From CAIVAT01 sp038212325 (GTDB taxonomy: Bacteria > Bacteroidota > Bacteroidia > Bacteroidales > FEN-979): 30,429 nucleotides of DNA. Positions 15,987 to 22,407 of this stretch are shown here, piece after piece. Position numbers and translations under genes: made by a program. The DNA lies in assembly GCA_038212325.1 (NCBI GenBank), contig JBBQUQ010000035.1, forward strand, positions 1-30,429, given 5' to 3'. Under the pieces are notes generated by a model. That model was not told the DNA's origin. It saw only the letters and a list, made by a program, of their open reading frames with translations, and did no database searches. The first letter of the stretch is position 1. Every line of letters starts with the position of its first letter.

Positions 15987-16012
15987 AAATAGTAAAATTA
16001 TAACACAACTTA

Positions 16013-16789
16013 ATGTTTTTCACTGATTCACATACCCATATCTATGCCAGGGAGTTTGATCATGACCTCGAAGCCATGATCCGGAGAGCGATTGAGAACA
16101 ACCTGTCGCACTTGTTTCTGCCGGCAATCGATTCGGAGTACCATGAAAAAATGTTGGGCGTTGTGCAGAAATATCCGGATTTATGTTTTCCGATGATGGG
16201 TCTGCACCCAACATCCGTAAAGGAAAACTACCGGGATGAGCTTGAAATTGTTTCCGGCTACCTGGCAAATCCGGGCTTTAAATTCTTCGCCATCGGCGAA
16301 ATCGGCATTGACCTGTACTGGGATAAAACACATGAGGCGGAGCAGCGGTCAGCATTCAGTTTTCAGCTTGATCTTGCCATCAGGCATGACCTGCCGGTCG
16401 TGATCCATACACGGAACTCAATGGATATCGCACTCGGAATTATTGAACAGCGAAAGGAACCCGCACTGCGGGGCGTGTTTCATTGTTTCAGTGGCAACGT
16501 AAAACAGGCGGAACATGCCATTACGCTTGGATTCATGCTTGGAATCGGCGGTGTGGTGACCTACAAAAATTCCGGCCTGCAGGCCGTGGTTGAACATACT
16601 CCGCTGGAACATTTGCTGCTCGAAACCGATGCCCCATGGCTCCCGCCAGTCCCTCACCGTGGCCAGCGGAATGAGCCCTCTTACATCCCTGTCATTGCGC
16701 AAAAAATAGCGGAGATTAAACATGTATCTTTGGAAGCCGTTGCGGAGGTAACTACAGTGAATACACATAGGTTGTTTGACCCCGGATAA
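16013..16789 (+). CDS. tatD: TatD-family metal-dependent deoxyribonuclease
   Basis: A 258-residue TIM-barrel hydrolase. Metal ligands are in place: His7 and His9 (DSHTHI), Glu96 (GEIGID), His132 (VIHTRN), His157 (FHCFSGN) and Asp206 (ETDAPWL). PHRGQRNEP after the last ligand is the usual TatD signature. Family members are cytoplasmic Mg-dependent 3'-5' exonucleases linked to DNA quality control, although the physiological substrate varies. The start is 26 bp after a MITE-like element, so the natural promoter has been displaced or is now supplied by the element's end. The asparaginase gene follows 53 bp downstream. Confidence 0.94.
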   Translation: MFFTDSHTHIYAREFDHDLEAMIRRAIENNLSHLFLPAIDSEYHEKMLGVVQKYPDLCFPMMGLHPTSVKENYRDELEIVSGYLANPGFKFFAIGEIGIDLYWDKTHEAEQRSAFSFQLDLAIRHDLPVVIHTRNSMDIALGIIEQRKEPALRGVFHCFSGNVKQAEHAITLGFMLGIGGVVTYKNSGLQAVVEHTPLEHLLLETDAPWLPPVPHRGQRNEPSYIPVIAQKIAEIKHVSLEAVAEVTTVNTHRLFDPG

Positions 16790-16799
16790 GCGCAGACAG

Positions 16800-16825
16800 T
16801 TTTGCATTTTGCATTTTGCATTTTG
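16800..16825. repeat. Heptamer tandem repeat (TTTTGCA, 3.7 copies)
   Basis: Three perfect TTTTGCA units followed by TTTTG sit between tatD and the asparaginase gene. The heptamer word differs from the GTGAC family but the unit length and intergenic position are the same. Confidence 0.9.
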
Positions 16826-16842
16826 AACTTTATTTGAATGTT

Positions 16843-17871
16843 ATGATCGGACAAACCAGCATTCTTGTAATTTACACCGGCGGCACCATCGGCATGGTGC
16901 AGGATCCGAAAACAATGACCCTGAGGCCATTGACGTTTGATATCCTGTACAAATATCTCCCGGTCCTTGAAAATTTCAATTGCACAATTGATTTTTACAC
17001 CTTCGAACCGCTGCTCGATTCATCGAACATGAACCCGGCCTTCTGGATTGACCTGGCCAGCGTGATCGAAGAAAAATATGAGGATTACGACGGGTTTGTC
17101 GTGCTGCACGGCTCCGACACGATGGCATATACCGCTTCGGCGCTGAGTTTCATGCTTGAAAACCTGAATAAGCCGGTTATTTTCACCGGGTCGCAACTGC
17201 CCATTGGAATGGTGCGCACCGACGGCCGTGAGAACTTCATCAACTCGATCGAAGTGGCCACTGCCAAAGATTTCGACACACCAGTCGTGCCCGAAGTAGC
17301 CATTTGTTTCGAGAACAAACTATACCGGGCCAACCGCACCTCAAAACTCAACGCGGAGAATTTCAAGGCGTTCGTATCCGGGAACTACCCGCTGCTGGGA
17401 GAGATCGGCGTCAACGTTAAATACCATCACAACAACATCATGAAGCCCAACTTCAAGAAGTTGCAGGTATTCAAGGAACTTGATGAGAACATCGCCATCC
17501 TGAAGCTGTTCCCGGGAATTTCGCCCAATGCGGTGGAGGCAATCCTGAATACCAAAGGGTTAAAAGCTGTGATCCTCGAGACATTCGGTGCCGGCAATGC
17601 ACCCACCGTTCAATGGTTCCTCGATCAGCTTCAGGGTGCAGTTTCCTGTGGCCTCGTGGTGTTCAATGTGACCCAGTGCAAAGGAGGAGCGGTTGACATG
17701 GGCAAATACGAAACCAGCGCGGGACTTAGCAAAATTGGCGTAATCGGCGGGTATGACATCACCACCGAATCAGCGGTGACCAAGCTGATGTACCTCCTCG
17801 GATGCGGCTATTCAACCGAAAGCGTGAAACAACTGCTTCAAACTTCCCTCCGGGGCGAAATGACTGTTTGA
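16843..17871 (+). CDS. ansA: Type I L-asparaginase
   Basis: A 342-residue cytoplasmic asparaginase that hydrolyses L-asparagine to aspartate and ammonia. Catalytic landmarks: YTGGTIGM (nucleophile Thr15), HGSDTM (89-94, where the family usually has HGTDTM, a conservative Thr-to-Ser change) and FTGSQLP with GMVRTDGRENF. No signal peptide is present, in agreement with type I rather than the periplasmic type II. The ATG at 16843 is chosen because the conserved N-terminal strand begins seven residues later. A longer frame reaches back into the TTTTGCA repeat and is unlikely to be translated. Confidence 0.94.
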   Translation: MIGQTSILVIYTGGTIGMVQDPKTMTLRPLTFDILYKYLPVLENFNCTIDFYTFEPLLDSSNMNPAFWIDLASVIEEKYEDYDGFVVLHGSDTMAYTASALSFMLENLNKPVIFTGSQLPIGMVRTDGRENFINSIEVATAKDFDTPVVPEVAICFENKLYRANRTSKLNAENFKAFVSGNYPLLGEIGVNVKYHHNNIMKPNFKKLQVFKELDENIAILKLFPGISPNAVEAILNTKGLKAVILETFGAGNAPTVQWFLDQLQGAVSCGLVVFNVTQCKGGAVDMGKYETSAGLSKIGVIGGYDITTESAVTKLMYLLGCGYSTESVKQLLQTSLRGEMTV

Positions 17872-17888
17872 GAAGTCAATATTTTTAA

Positions 17889-17896
17889 TACCTTTG
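17889..17896 (+). promoter_or_regulatory. Promoter of tRNA-Ser
   Basis: TACCTTTG is a full -7 match and TTTG at 17867-17870 lies 18 bp upstream, close to the -33 spacing known in Bacteroidetes. The -33 element overlaps the asparaginase stop codon. A leader of about 70 bases precedes the mature tRNA. Confidence 0.6.
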
Positions 17897-17931
17897 CACC
17901 CTGAAATTGTGTTGAACGCTTAATTAGCAAT

Positions 17932-17971
17932 ATTTTGCTATTTTGCCATCTCACCATTTCACTATTTCATC
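17932..17971. repeat. Degenerate octamer array before tRNA-Ser
   Basis: Five octamers in phase: ATTTTGCT, ATTTTGCC, ATCTCACC, ATTTCACT, ATTTCATC. Read on the other strand they are GGTGAAAT-like words, the same family as the perfect ATGGTGAA octamers at 14622-14645. The array lies in the transcribed leader of the tRNA. Confidence 0.65.
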
Positions 17972-17973
17972 CT

Positions 17974-18061
17974 GGAGAGGTGTCCGAGTGGTCGAAGGAG
18001 CACGCCTGGAAAGTGTGTGTACGCCAAAAGTGTACCCTGGGTTCGAATCCCAGTCTCTCCG
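17974..18061 (+). tRNA. tRNA-Ser (anticodon GGA)
   Basis: The sequence folds as a class II tRNA. The acceptor arm GGAGAGG pairs with TCTCTCC through one G-U pair. The anticodon stem CACGC/GTGTG carries loop CTGGAAA with GGA at 18008-18010. A long variable arm follows, with GTAC/GTAC ends, and then T stem CTGGG/CCCAG around TTCGAAT. The discriminator base is G and the CCA end is not encoded (CAA follows). It reads UCC and UCU serine codons. Confidence 0.96.
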
Positions 18062-18066
18062 CAACC

Positions 18067-18114
18067 AACCTTCGCTTTCGCTTAATTGATAAGCCTTAGC
18101 GAAGGTTTTTTATT
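18067..18114 (+). terminator. Intrinsic terminator after tRNA-Ser
   Basis: AACCTTCGCT (18067-18076) pairs perfectly with AGCGAAGGTT (18098-18107), with an inner stem GCTTA/TAAGC around ATTGA, followed by a T-rich run. It lies six bases after the tRNA and is the clearest rho-independent terminator in the window. Confidence 0.85.
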
Positions 18115-18148
18115 CGTCGTTACCAATTTCGCCACCGCCGATATTTTC

Positions 18149-18322
18149 TCATCCCGCATGCGCCAGTATCTCATTGATCCTGTTAATCAGCCTGTCTCTG
18201 ACGGTTATCGTAACATTCTGATATAAGGCCGCAAAAACTGCAGGTTCATTCGAGGGCGCAGGTGGTGGCGAAGGCACTGAAGGAGAGGCTGGTGTGAACT
18301 TCCAGATTGATGCTGGGTTAAA
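18149..18322 (-). pseudogene. Possible gene remnant or unidentified small ORF downstream of tRNA-Ser
   Basis: The stretch 18115-18333 has balanced base composition and looks once-coding. The leftward frame is open for 57 codons without an ATG (a GTG at 18277 would give 42 residues). It reads as a proline-rich part (SPSVPSPPPAPSNEPA) followed by a helical tail ending RINEILAHAG. On the other strand, a 22-codon frame from an ATG at 18159 ends near 18225, and a glycine/glutamate-rich frame ending FQIDAGLN continues after it, so the true direction is uncertain. The position just behind a tRNA gene, a common integration site, would suit a decayed insertion; no integrase or att repeat was seen. Confidence 0.2.
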
Positions 18323-18333
18323 TTAATTATTAA

Positions 18334-18918
18334 TTACACAATGTCCAGCTGGCTGGCGTGGATTTCAGTTGCCTGCCGGCCAAGAACCCAACAGTTTTCC
18401 GAGAAGCCGATCCTACAGATCAACTCGCGGGGAGAAAATGCTTTCGCGGGCAATATCAGGTCAGCCTGTTGCATGGTGGTCAATTTACGCCCCTGAAGAT
18501 CCGTAGTTGAGTCGGTGATGAAGATCGATATGCCCGGTTTGACCAGGCTGCTCAATGCCCCCGATTCACAGATAACAGGCAGGTTCAGCGGGTTGCATTC
18601 ATCCATGAAGATGTCAAAGGCATCCGCCAGGTGCACATCATCAGTTTCCATAAAAAACGATTGCAATGCACCTGCTTCAAGAAATTGCCCGCTGTTTTTA
18701 CGATGCGCCGACCTGTCCTGGAAAATCCGGATCCCCCCGGATGCTGACCGAAGTGTGGCATCCCCCAATGAATCATGAACATGCGGCGATATTTTCAGCG
18801 CAAGAAGCGGAAATTTACTTGAAAACGACCGGATCAGGGCGGTGGCCATGAAGGTTTTACCGACCTTTTGGCCAGAACCTGAAATGATTACAAATTGTGG
18901 TAATGGTTTTCGGATCAT
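18334..18918 (-). CDS. P-loop NTPase, MobB/BioD-like, of the molybdenum island
   Basis: A 194-residue protein with a deviant P-loop GSGQKVGKT (14-22). It aligns with the GTDTGVGKT of dethiobiotin synthase and related SIMIBI GTPases/ATPases, a class that includes MobB, the adaptor for molybdopterin guanine dinucleotide assembly. Other visible marks are LALKISPHVHD after the first helix, ICESGALSSLVKPG in the middle and ILPAKAFSPRE late, consistent with a small cytoplasmic nucleotide-binding protein. It is the last gene of the leftward ModE-like / exporter / P-loop run, 14 bp after the exporter gene. Its place opposite a molybdoenzyme operon with mobA further on supports a cofactor role, but sequence alone does not prove MobB. 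Confidence 0.6.
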   Translation of the reverse strand: MIRKPLPQFVIISGSGQKVGKTFMATALIRSFSSKFPLLALKISPHVHDSLGDATLRSASGGIRIFQDRSAHRKNSGQFLEAGALQSFFMETDDVHLADAFDIFMDECNPLNLPVICESGALSSLVKPGISIFITDSTTDLQGRKLTTMQQADLILPAKAFSPRELICRIGFSENCWVLGRQATEIHASQLDIV

Positions 18919-18932
18919 TAATTCAACAAATT

Positions 18933-19682
18933 TCAGGGAATGATCAGTTTAAAACATGCAAACATCAATACCAACGCCAAGGAAATTTTAAAATACCTGA
19001 CTGGCAGGAATTTCAAGGCTGCAGTTGACCCAATAAGCCCGCCGCTGATGACAACAATAACCCAGTAAATAAAATGCGGCGGTAAATTGATGCCGCTGTA
19101 ACCAAGTCCGACCAGTCCGGCAATTGAGTTGCATAAAATAAACAGGGACGAATATACGCCGGTCTCTTTCACATGCGACCATCGCATCAGGATGAAAACC
19201 GGGCTGAGGATGATTCCTCCCCCGATCCCGATCATGCCGGAAAGCAATCCGAGAATAGATCCGATGACCACGGATAACAGAATTCCCGGAGGTGGTTTTA
19301 CATTATACTCCATGGATGGCCTGTACAATAGCCGCAGCAATGCCAGGAACAACATGATTCCCAATACAAGTTTATAGGTTGCAGGATCTATATGGACCAG
19401 GGCTCCGATAAAAGCCATTGGGATTGACGGCAAAAGGAATGGCAGAAAAAGGCGCCACCTGATTTTATAACTGCTGCGAAAATTAATAAACGCGATCCCG
19501 GCAACAAAGAGATTCAGGATCAGGGCTGAACTTCTGAAAAAGACTGTACTCACCGCAAAAATCGACATTACCGCCAGGTAACCGCTGGCACCGCCATGCC
19601 CAACCAGCGAATACATGATGGCAACAACAAGCAGGGAAAATATAAACAGAGGTGAAAAATCCATTTGATATGCGTTATTCAT
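18933..19682 (-). CDS. TauE/SafE-family anion exporter
   Basis: A 249-residue inner-membrane protein with about eight hydrophobic segments and the two-fold pseudo-repeat of the TauE/SafE (DUF81) family. The signatures are LVGHGGASGYLAVMSI in the first half and GMIGIGGGIILSP in the second. Members move sulfite, sulfoacetate or other small sulfur-containing or organic anions. Placed between a ModE-like regulator and a P-loop protein, and divergent from a sulfur-compound reductase, it may export sulfite or another product of thiosulfate reduction; it could also handle an oxyanion such as molybdate. The start may be 19682 or the in-frame ATG at 19664. A perfect Crp-like palindrome lies 57 bp upstream. 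Confidence 0.85.
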   Translation of the reverse strand: MNNAYQMDFSPLFIFSLLVVAIMYSLVGHGGASGYLAVMSIFAVSTVFFRSSALILNLFVAGIAFINFRSSYKIRWRLFLPFLLPSIPMAFIGALVHIDPATYKLVLGIMLFLALLRLLYRPSMEYNVKPPPGILLSVVIGSILGLLSGMIGIGGGIILSPVFILMRWSHVKETGVYSSLFILCNSIAGLVGLGYSGINLPPHFIYWVIVVISGGLIGSTAALKFLPVRYFKISLALVLMFACFKLIIP

Positions 19683-19720
19683 TTTTGGGAATAACGTTGC
19701 TAAATTAAAAAAAAATACTT

Positions 19721-20059
19721 TTAAAAAGCAGCAGATTGTTTTGTGAGAAATATCACAAAATCATGAGAGATTTGCTGGTACTTGACCACGTATTTTCGAC
19801 CTTCTTCTGTCAACTTTGCACATCCGCCACCCTTTCCCCCTTGTCTCAATTCCACCAACGGGGCGGGTGCTAAATCATTCAGGGAACGGATTGCATAGTA
19901 GGCTTTCCGATACGACAGTCCCATCGACATCGCTGCCTTTCTAAGGGAACCAAGCGTTTCTATCTTTTCAAGAAGTTCAATTCTGCCTGATCCCAGGAAA
20001 TTCATCCCGTCGATTTCGATCCAGAGCCGACCGGCAACCACCATTTTTTTCTTAATCAT
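19721..20059 (-). CDS. ModE-type winged-helix regulator lacking the molybdate-binding domain
   Basis: A 112-residue protein matching only the N-terminal DNA-binding half of ModE: GSGRIELLEKIETLGSLRKAA, MGLSYRKAYYAIRSLN and GGKGGGCAKLTEEG are the typical helix-turn-helix and wing segments. The C-terminal TOBE/Mop domains that bind molybdate in E. coli ModE are absent; such short forms are known in anaerobes. It probably controls the divergent reductase operon, its own operon, or both. It is divergent from psrA by 101 bp. A leftward -7 box TAATTTTG (20091-20084) is a full consensus match and gives a leader of about 20 bases before the start at 20059. Confidence 0.85.
   Translation of the reverse strand: MIKKKMVVAGRLWIEIDGMNFLGSGRIELLEKIETLGSLRKAAMSMGLSYRKAYYAIRSLNDLAPAPLVELRQGGKGGGCAKLTEEGRKYVVKYQQISHDFVIFLTKQSAAF
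19739..19760. promoter_or_regulatory. Perfect Crp/Fnr-type palindrome upstream of the exporter gene
   Basis: TTTTGTGA-GAAATA-TCACAAAA has eight perfectly paired bases per arm and contains the full Crp consensus TGTGA-N6-TCACA. It lies within the last codons of the ModE-like gene, 57 bp before the exporter's start, where it could activate a promoter for the exporter and P-loop genes. Confidence 0.5.
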
Positions 20060-20083
20060 CGAAAAATACGCTTGATAATTTTA

Positions 20084-20091
20084 CAAAATTA
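20084..20091 (-). promoter_or_regulatory. -7 promoter box for the ModE-like gene
   Basis: On the bottom strand this reads TAATTTTG, a full match to TAnnTTTG, 25 bases before the start codon at 20059. A second copy of the same eight bases occurs at 20132-20125, farther upstream. Confidence 0.5.
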
Positions 20092-20111
20092 GTAATTAAT
20101 TTTTATGCACA

Positions 20112-20128
20112 TTTGTCACATCGACAAA
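20112..20128. promoter_or_regulatory. TTTGTC-N5-GACAAA operator candidate in front of psrA
   Basis: A perfect 6-bp-arm inverted repeat with a 5-bp spacer, two bases upstream of the psrA -7 box. Its first arm overlaps the expected -33 region. The position suits a regulator of the reductase operon, perhaps the ModE-like protein or a Crp/Fnr-family protein; which one is unknown. Confidence 0.45.
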
Positions 20129-20130
20129 AT

Positions 20131-20138
20131 TAGATTTG
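20131..20138 (+). promoter_or_regulatory. -7 promoter box for the psrABC operon
   Basis: TAGATTTG fully matches TAnnTTTG and lies 22 bases before the psrA ATG. TTTG at 20112-20115 is 15 bp upstream, shorter than the usual -33 spacing, so activation by a bound regulator is plausible. Confidence 0.5.
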
Positions 20139-20160
20139 TGTATTTGACCAAACAATCTGA

Positions 20161-22407
20161 ATGAACCGACGAAATTTTATCAGGATCTCATCGCTCAGTG
20201 CCGGGGGGGCCATGCTTGGCACCATCGGGTTCGGAGGTGACAAAGAGCCCTCCCTTTTTGACCGGCTTACGGGTAAAGTACATCCTGGTGAGTCGCGGTA
20301 TATCCGAACCCCGACCTATTGCGAAATATGCTTCTGGAAATGTGCCGGCTGGGTATATAAAAACGAACAGGGTGAAATCTGGAAGATCATCGGCAACGAA
20401 AATGACCCGCACTGCAATGGTCGCCTGTGTCCACGCGGTACCGGCGGCGTGGGGATGTATTACGATCAGGACCGCCTGAAAACGCCGCTCATCCGAACCG
20501 GTGCCAAAGGCAAGCAGGAGTTTAAACGCGCCAGCTGGGACGAGGCGCTCGATTTTATCGCAAAGAAACTCGATTTCATCGGGAAAAAATACGGTCCCGA
20601 AACCGTTGCCCTCATTACCCACGGCTCAGGCGGAAAACTACTCACCACCTTGATGAAGGCCTACGGCTCCGACTCCATCGCGGGTCCTTCCTATGCCCAG
20701 TGCAAAGGCCCGCGCGAAGTTGCTTTCGGACTTACCTTCGGCGCCGGGCTCGAATCACCTGAGCCAACCGACATCCGCGATACGCGCTGCCTAGTGCTGA
20801 TTGGCAGCCATCTTGGTGAGAACATGCATAATACACAGGTTCAGGAGATGGCCGATGCCATCGACCGGGGTGCTGCGATCATCACCGTCGATCCGCGGTT
20901 CTCCACAGTTGCCAGCAAGTCGAAGTTCTGGCTTCCCATTAAACCTTCAACCGACCTTGCCCTGTTGCTGGCCTGGACGCATGTAATCATCACCAATGGC
21001 TGGTACGACGTGGATTATGTAGAAAAATACACGACCGGTTTTGACAAGCTGAAAGAGTATATTCAGCCTTTTACCCCTGAATGGGCCTACGGCATTACCA
21101 CACTCGATCCGAAGCTGATCAGGGATACGGCAAAAGAGATGGCCAATGCTTCACCTGCAGTGATCATTCACCCGGGCCGGCATGTAACCTGGTATGGCGA
21201 CGACACCCAGCGTTCGCGTGCCATTGCGATCCTCAACGCCCTGCTCGGCTCATGGGGCCGGCGCGGTGGATTTTATCTTCCGGAGCTAAAGGAAATCCCG
21301 GAATATCCGCACCCGCCATTTCCACCGGTCAACAAATCGTGGCGCGATATTCTCGGCGATCAATATCCCTTTGCTGAACTACCACTGGCAAATGCCATTG
21401 TGGACGGATCGATTCCGGGAAATCTGAAAGACTTTCAATACCGCGGCTGGATTGTCAATGGCAGCAACCTGAACATGACAATGCCCGACACTCGTAAAAC
21501 ACTTGAAGCTATTCAGCAACTTGAACTGCTTGTTGTCATTGACACCATGCCGATGGAAATAACAGGCTGGGCCGATATAGTCCTGCCCGAATGCACGTAC
21601 CTGGAACGCTATGATGTGCTCAGGAACGACCACAACCGCGAACCTGTGATCGCCCTGCGCATGCCGGCAGCAGAGCCAAAATATGATACAAAACCCGACT
21701 GGTGGATCGCGAAGGAGCTGGCGGGCAAAATGGGGCTCGGAAAATACTTTGACTGGAAAAATTTTGAAGAATTCCTGGATTACAAGTTGAAGCGAATGGG
21801 CTCCTCCCTGAATGAAATGAAAAAAATCGGGGTTAAAAAATATGAACGCACTTCAGGGGAACTCTATTTTTCGGAAAATAATCCTCCGGCATTTGACACG
21901 CCCTCGGGAAAGATCGAGCTCTATTCAAGCCAGCTGGAGCAGGCCGGGTTTGATCCGATGCCCAGGTATACCCCACACGAAGAGCCGCCTGAAGGATTTT
22001 ACCGGTTGATATATGGAAGAACCCAGTCCCACACCTTCAGCCGCACCTCGAACAACCCCAACCTGGCGGCCATCATGCCCGAAAATGCCGTATGGGTCAA
22101 TCCGAAGGTTGCCGCCAACTGGCAGTTGAAAGATGGCCAGGAGGTATGGCTGAAGAACCAGGATGGCTCAACAACCAATTTTCCTGCAAAAGTAAGGATT
22201 ACCGAGCGGATTCGCTGGGATTCGGTTTACATCGTTCATGGATTCGGACATACAAACTCACAACTTACACGAGCCTTTGGAAGAGGAGTCAGCGATTCTG
22301 CCCTGATCACAAAAGTTTTACTTGATCCGGTGATGGGCGGAACCGGGATGAGAGGCAATTTCGTCACTTTTATAACTGAAAATCCAGGGAAGGAGGTGAA
22401 CGCATGA
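20161..22407 (+). CDS. psrA: Molybdopterin oxidoreductase, polysulfide/thiosulfate reductase catalytic subunit
   Basis: A 748-residue protein of the DMSO reductase superfamily. It starts with a twin-arginine signal (RRNFIRISSLSAGGAML), so it is exported folded, with cofactor, to the periplasm. Cys54, Cys57, Cys61 and Cys90 bind a [4Fe-4S] cluster. Cys181 in YAQCKGPR is the likely Mo ligand, as in PsrA/PhsA. The C-terminal cofactor-binding domain is recognisable from YGRTQSHTF onward. It should reduce polysulfide or thiosulfate with electrons from the quinol pool through the next two gene products; tetrathionate or arsenate forms are less likely given the ligand and neighbours. Its stop overlaps psrB as ATGA. 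The bis-MGD cofactor would need MobA, encoded downstream. Confidence 0.9.
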   Translation: MNRRNFIRISSLSAGGAMLGTIGFGGDKEPSLFDRLTGKVHPGESRYIRTPTYCEICFWKCAGWVYKNEQGEIWKIIGNENDPHCNGRLCPRGTGGVGMYYDQDRLKTPLIRTGAKGKQEFKRASWDEALDFIAKKLDFIGKKYGPETVALITHGSGGKLLTTLMKAYGSDSIAGPSYAQCKGPREVAFGLTFGAGLESPEPTDIRDTRCLVLIGSHLGENMHNTQVQEMADAIDRGAAIITVDPRFSTVASKSKFWLPIKPSTDLALLLAWTHVIITNGWYDVDYVEKYTTGFDKLKEYIQPFTPEWAYGITTLDPKLIRDTAKEMANASPAVIIHPGRHVTWYGDDTQRSRAIAILNALLGSWGRRGGFYLPELKEIPEYPHPPFPPVNKSWRDILGDQYPFAELPLANAIVDGSIPGNLKDFQYRGWIVNGSNLNMTMPDTRKTLEAIQQLELLVVIDTMPMEITGWADIVLPECTYLERYDVLRNDHNREPVIALRMPAAEPKYDTKPDWWIAKELAGKMGLGKYFDWKNFEEFLDYKLKRMGSSLNEMKKIGVKKYERTSGELYFSENNPPAFDTPSGKIELYSSQLEQAGFDPMPRYTPHEEPPEGFYRLIYGRTQSHTFSRTSNNPNLAAIMPENAVWVNPKVAANWQLKDGQEVWLKNQDGSTTNFPAKVRITERIRWDSVYIVHGFGHTNSQLTRAFGRGVSDSALITKVLLDPVMGGTGMRGNFVTFITENPGKEVNA
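22391..22397 (+). promoter_or_regulatory. Strong Shine-Dalgarno sequence for psrB
   Basis: AGGAGGT lies six bases before the psrB ATG, inside the end of psrA. Such a full anti-16S match is unusual for this phylum, where most genes here have none, and may serve to keep PsrB in step with PsrA. It also encodes the last codons of psrA, so it may be accidental. Confidence 0.4.

Noticed and set aside
16800..16825. Phase-variable repeat controlling the asparaginase frame
   Set aside because: The repeat lies before the likely ATG at 16843 and not inside the coding sequence, so length changes would not shift the frame.
16816..16842. Longer start for the asparaginase
   Set aside because: It begins inside the TTTTGCA repeat with a non-ATG codon and adds residues not seen in the family.
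17974..18333. Integrated element with att repeats at tRNA-Ser
   Set aside because: No integrase and no repeat of the tRNA 3' end was seen in the following 12 kb, so only a decayed scar is possible.
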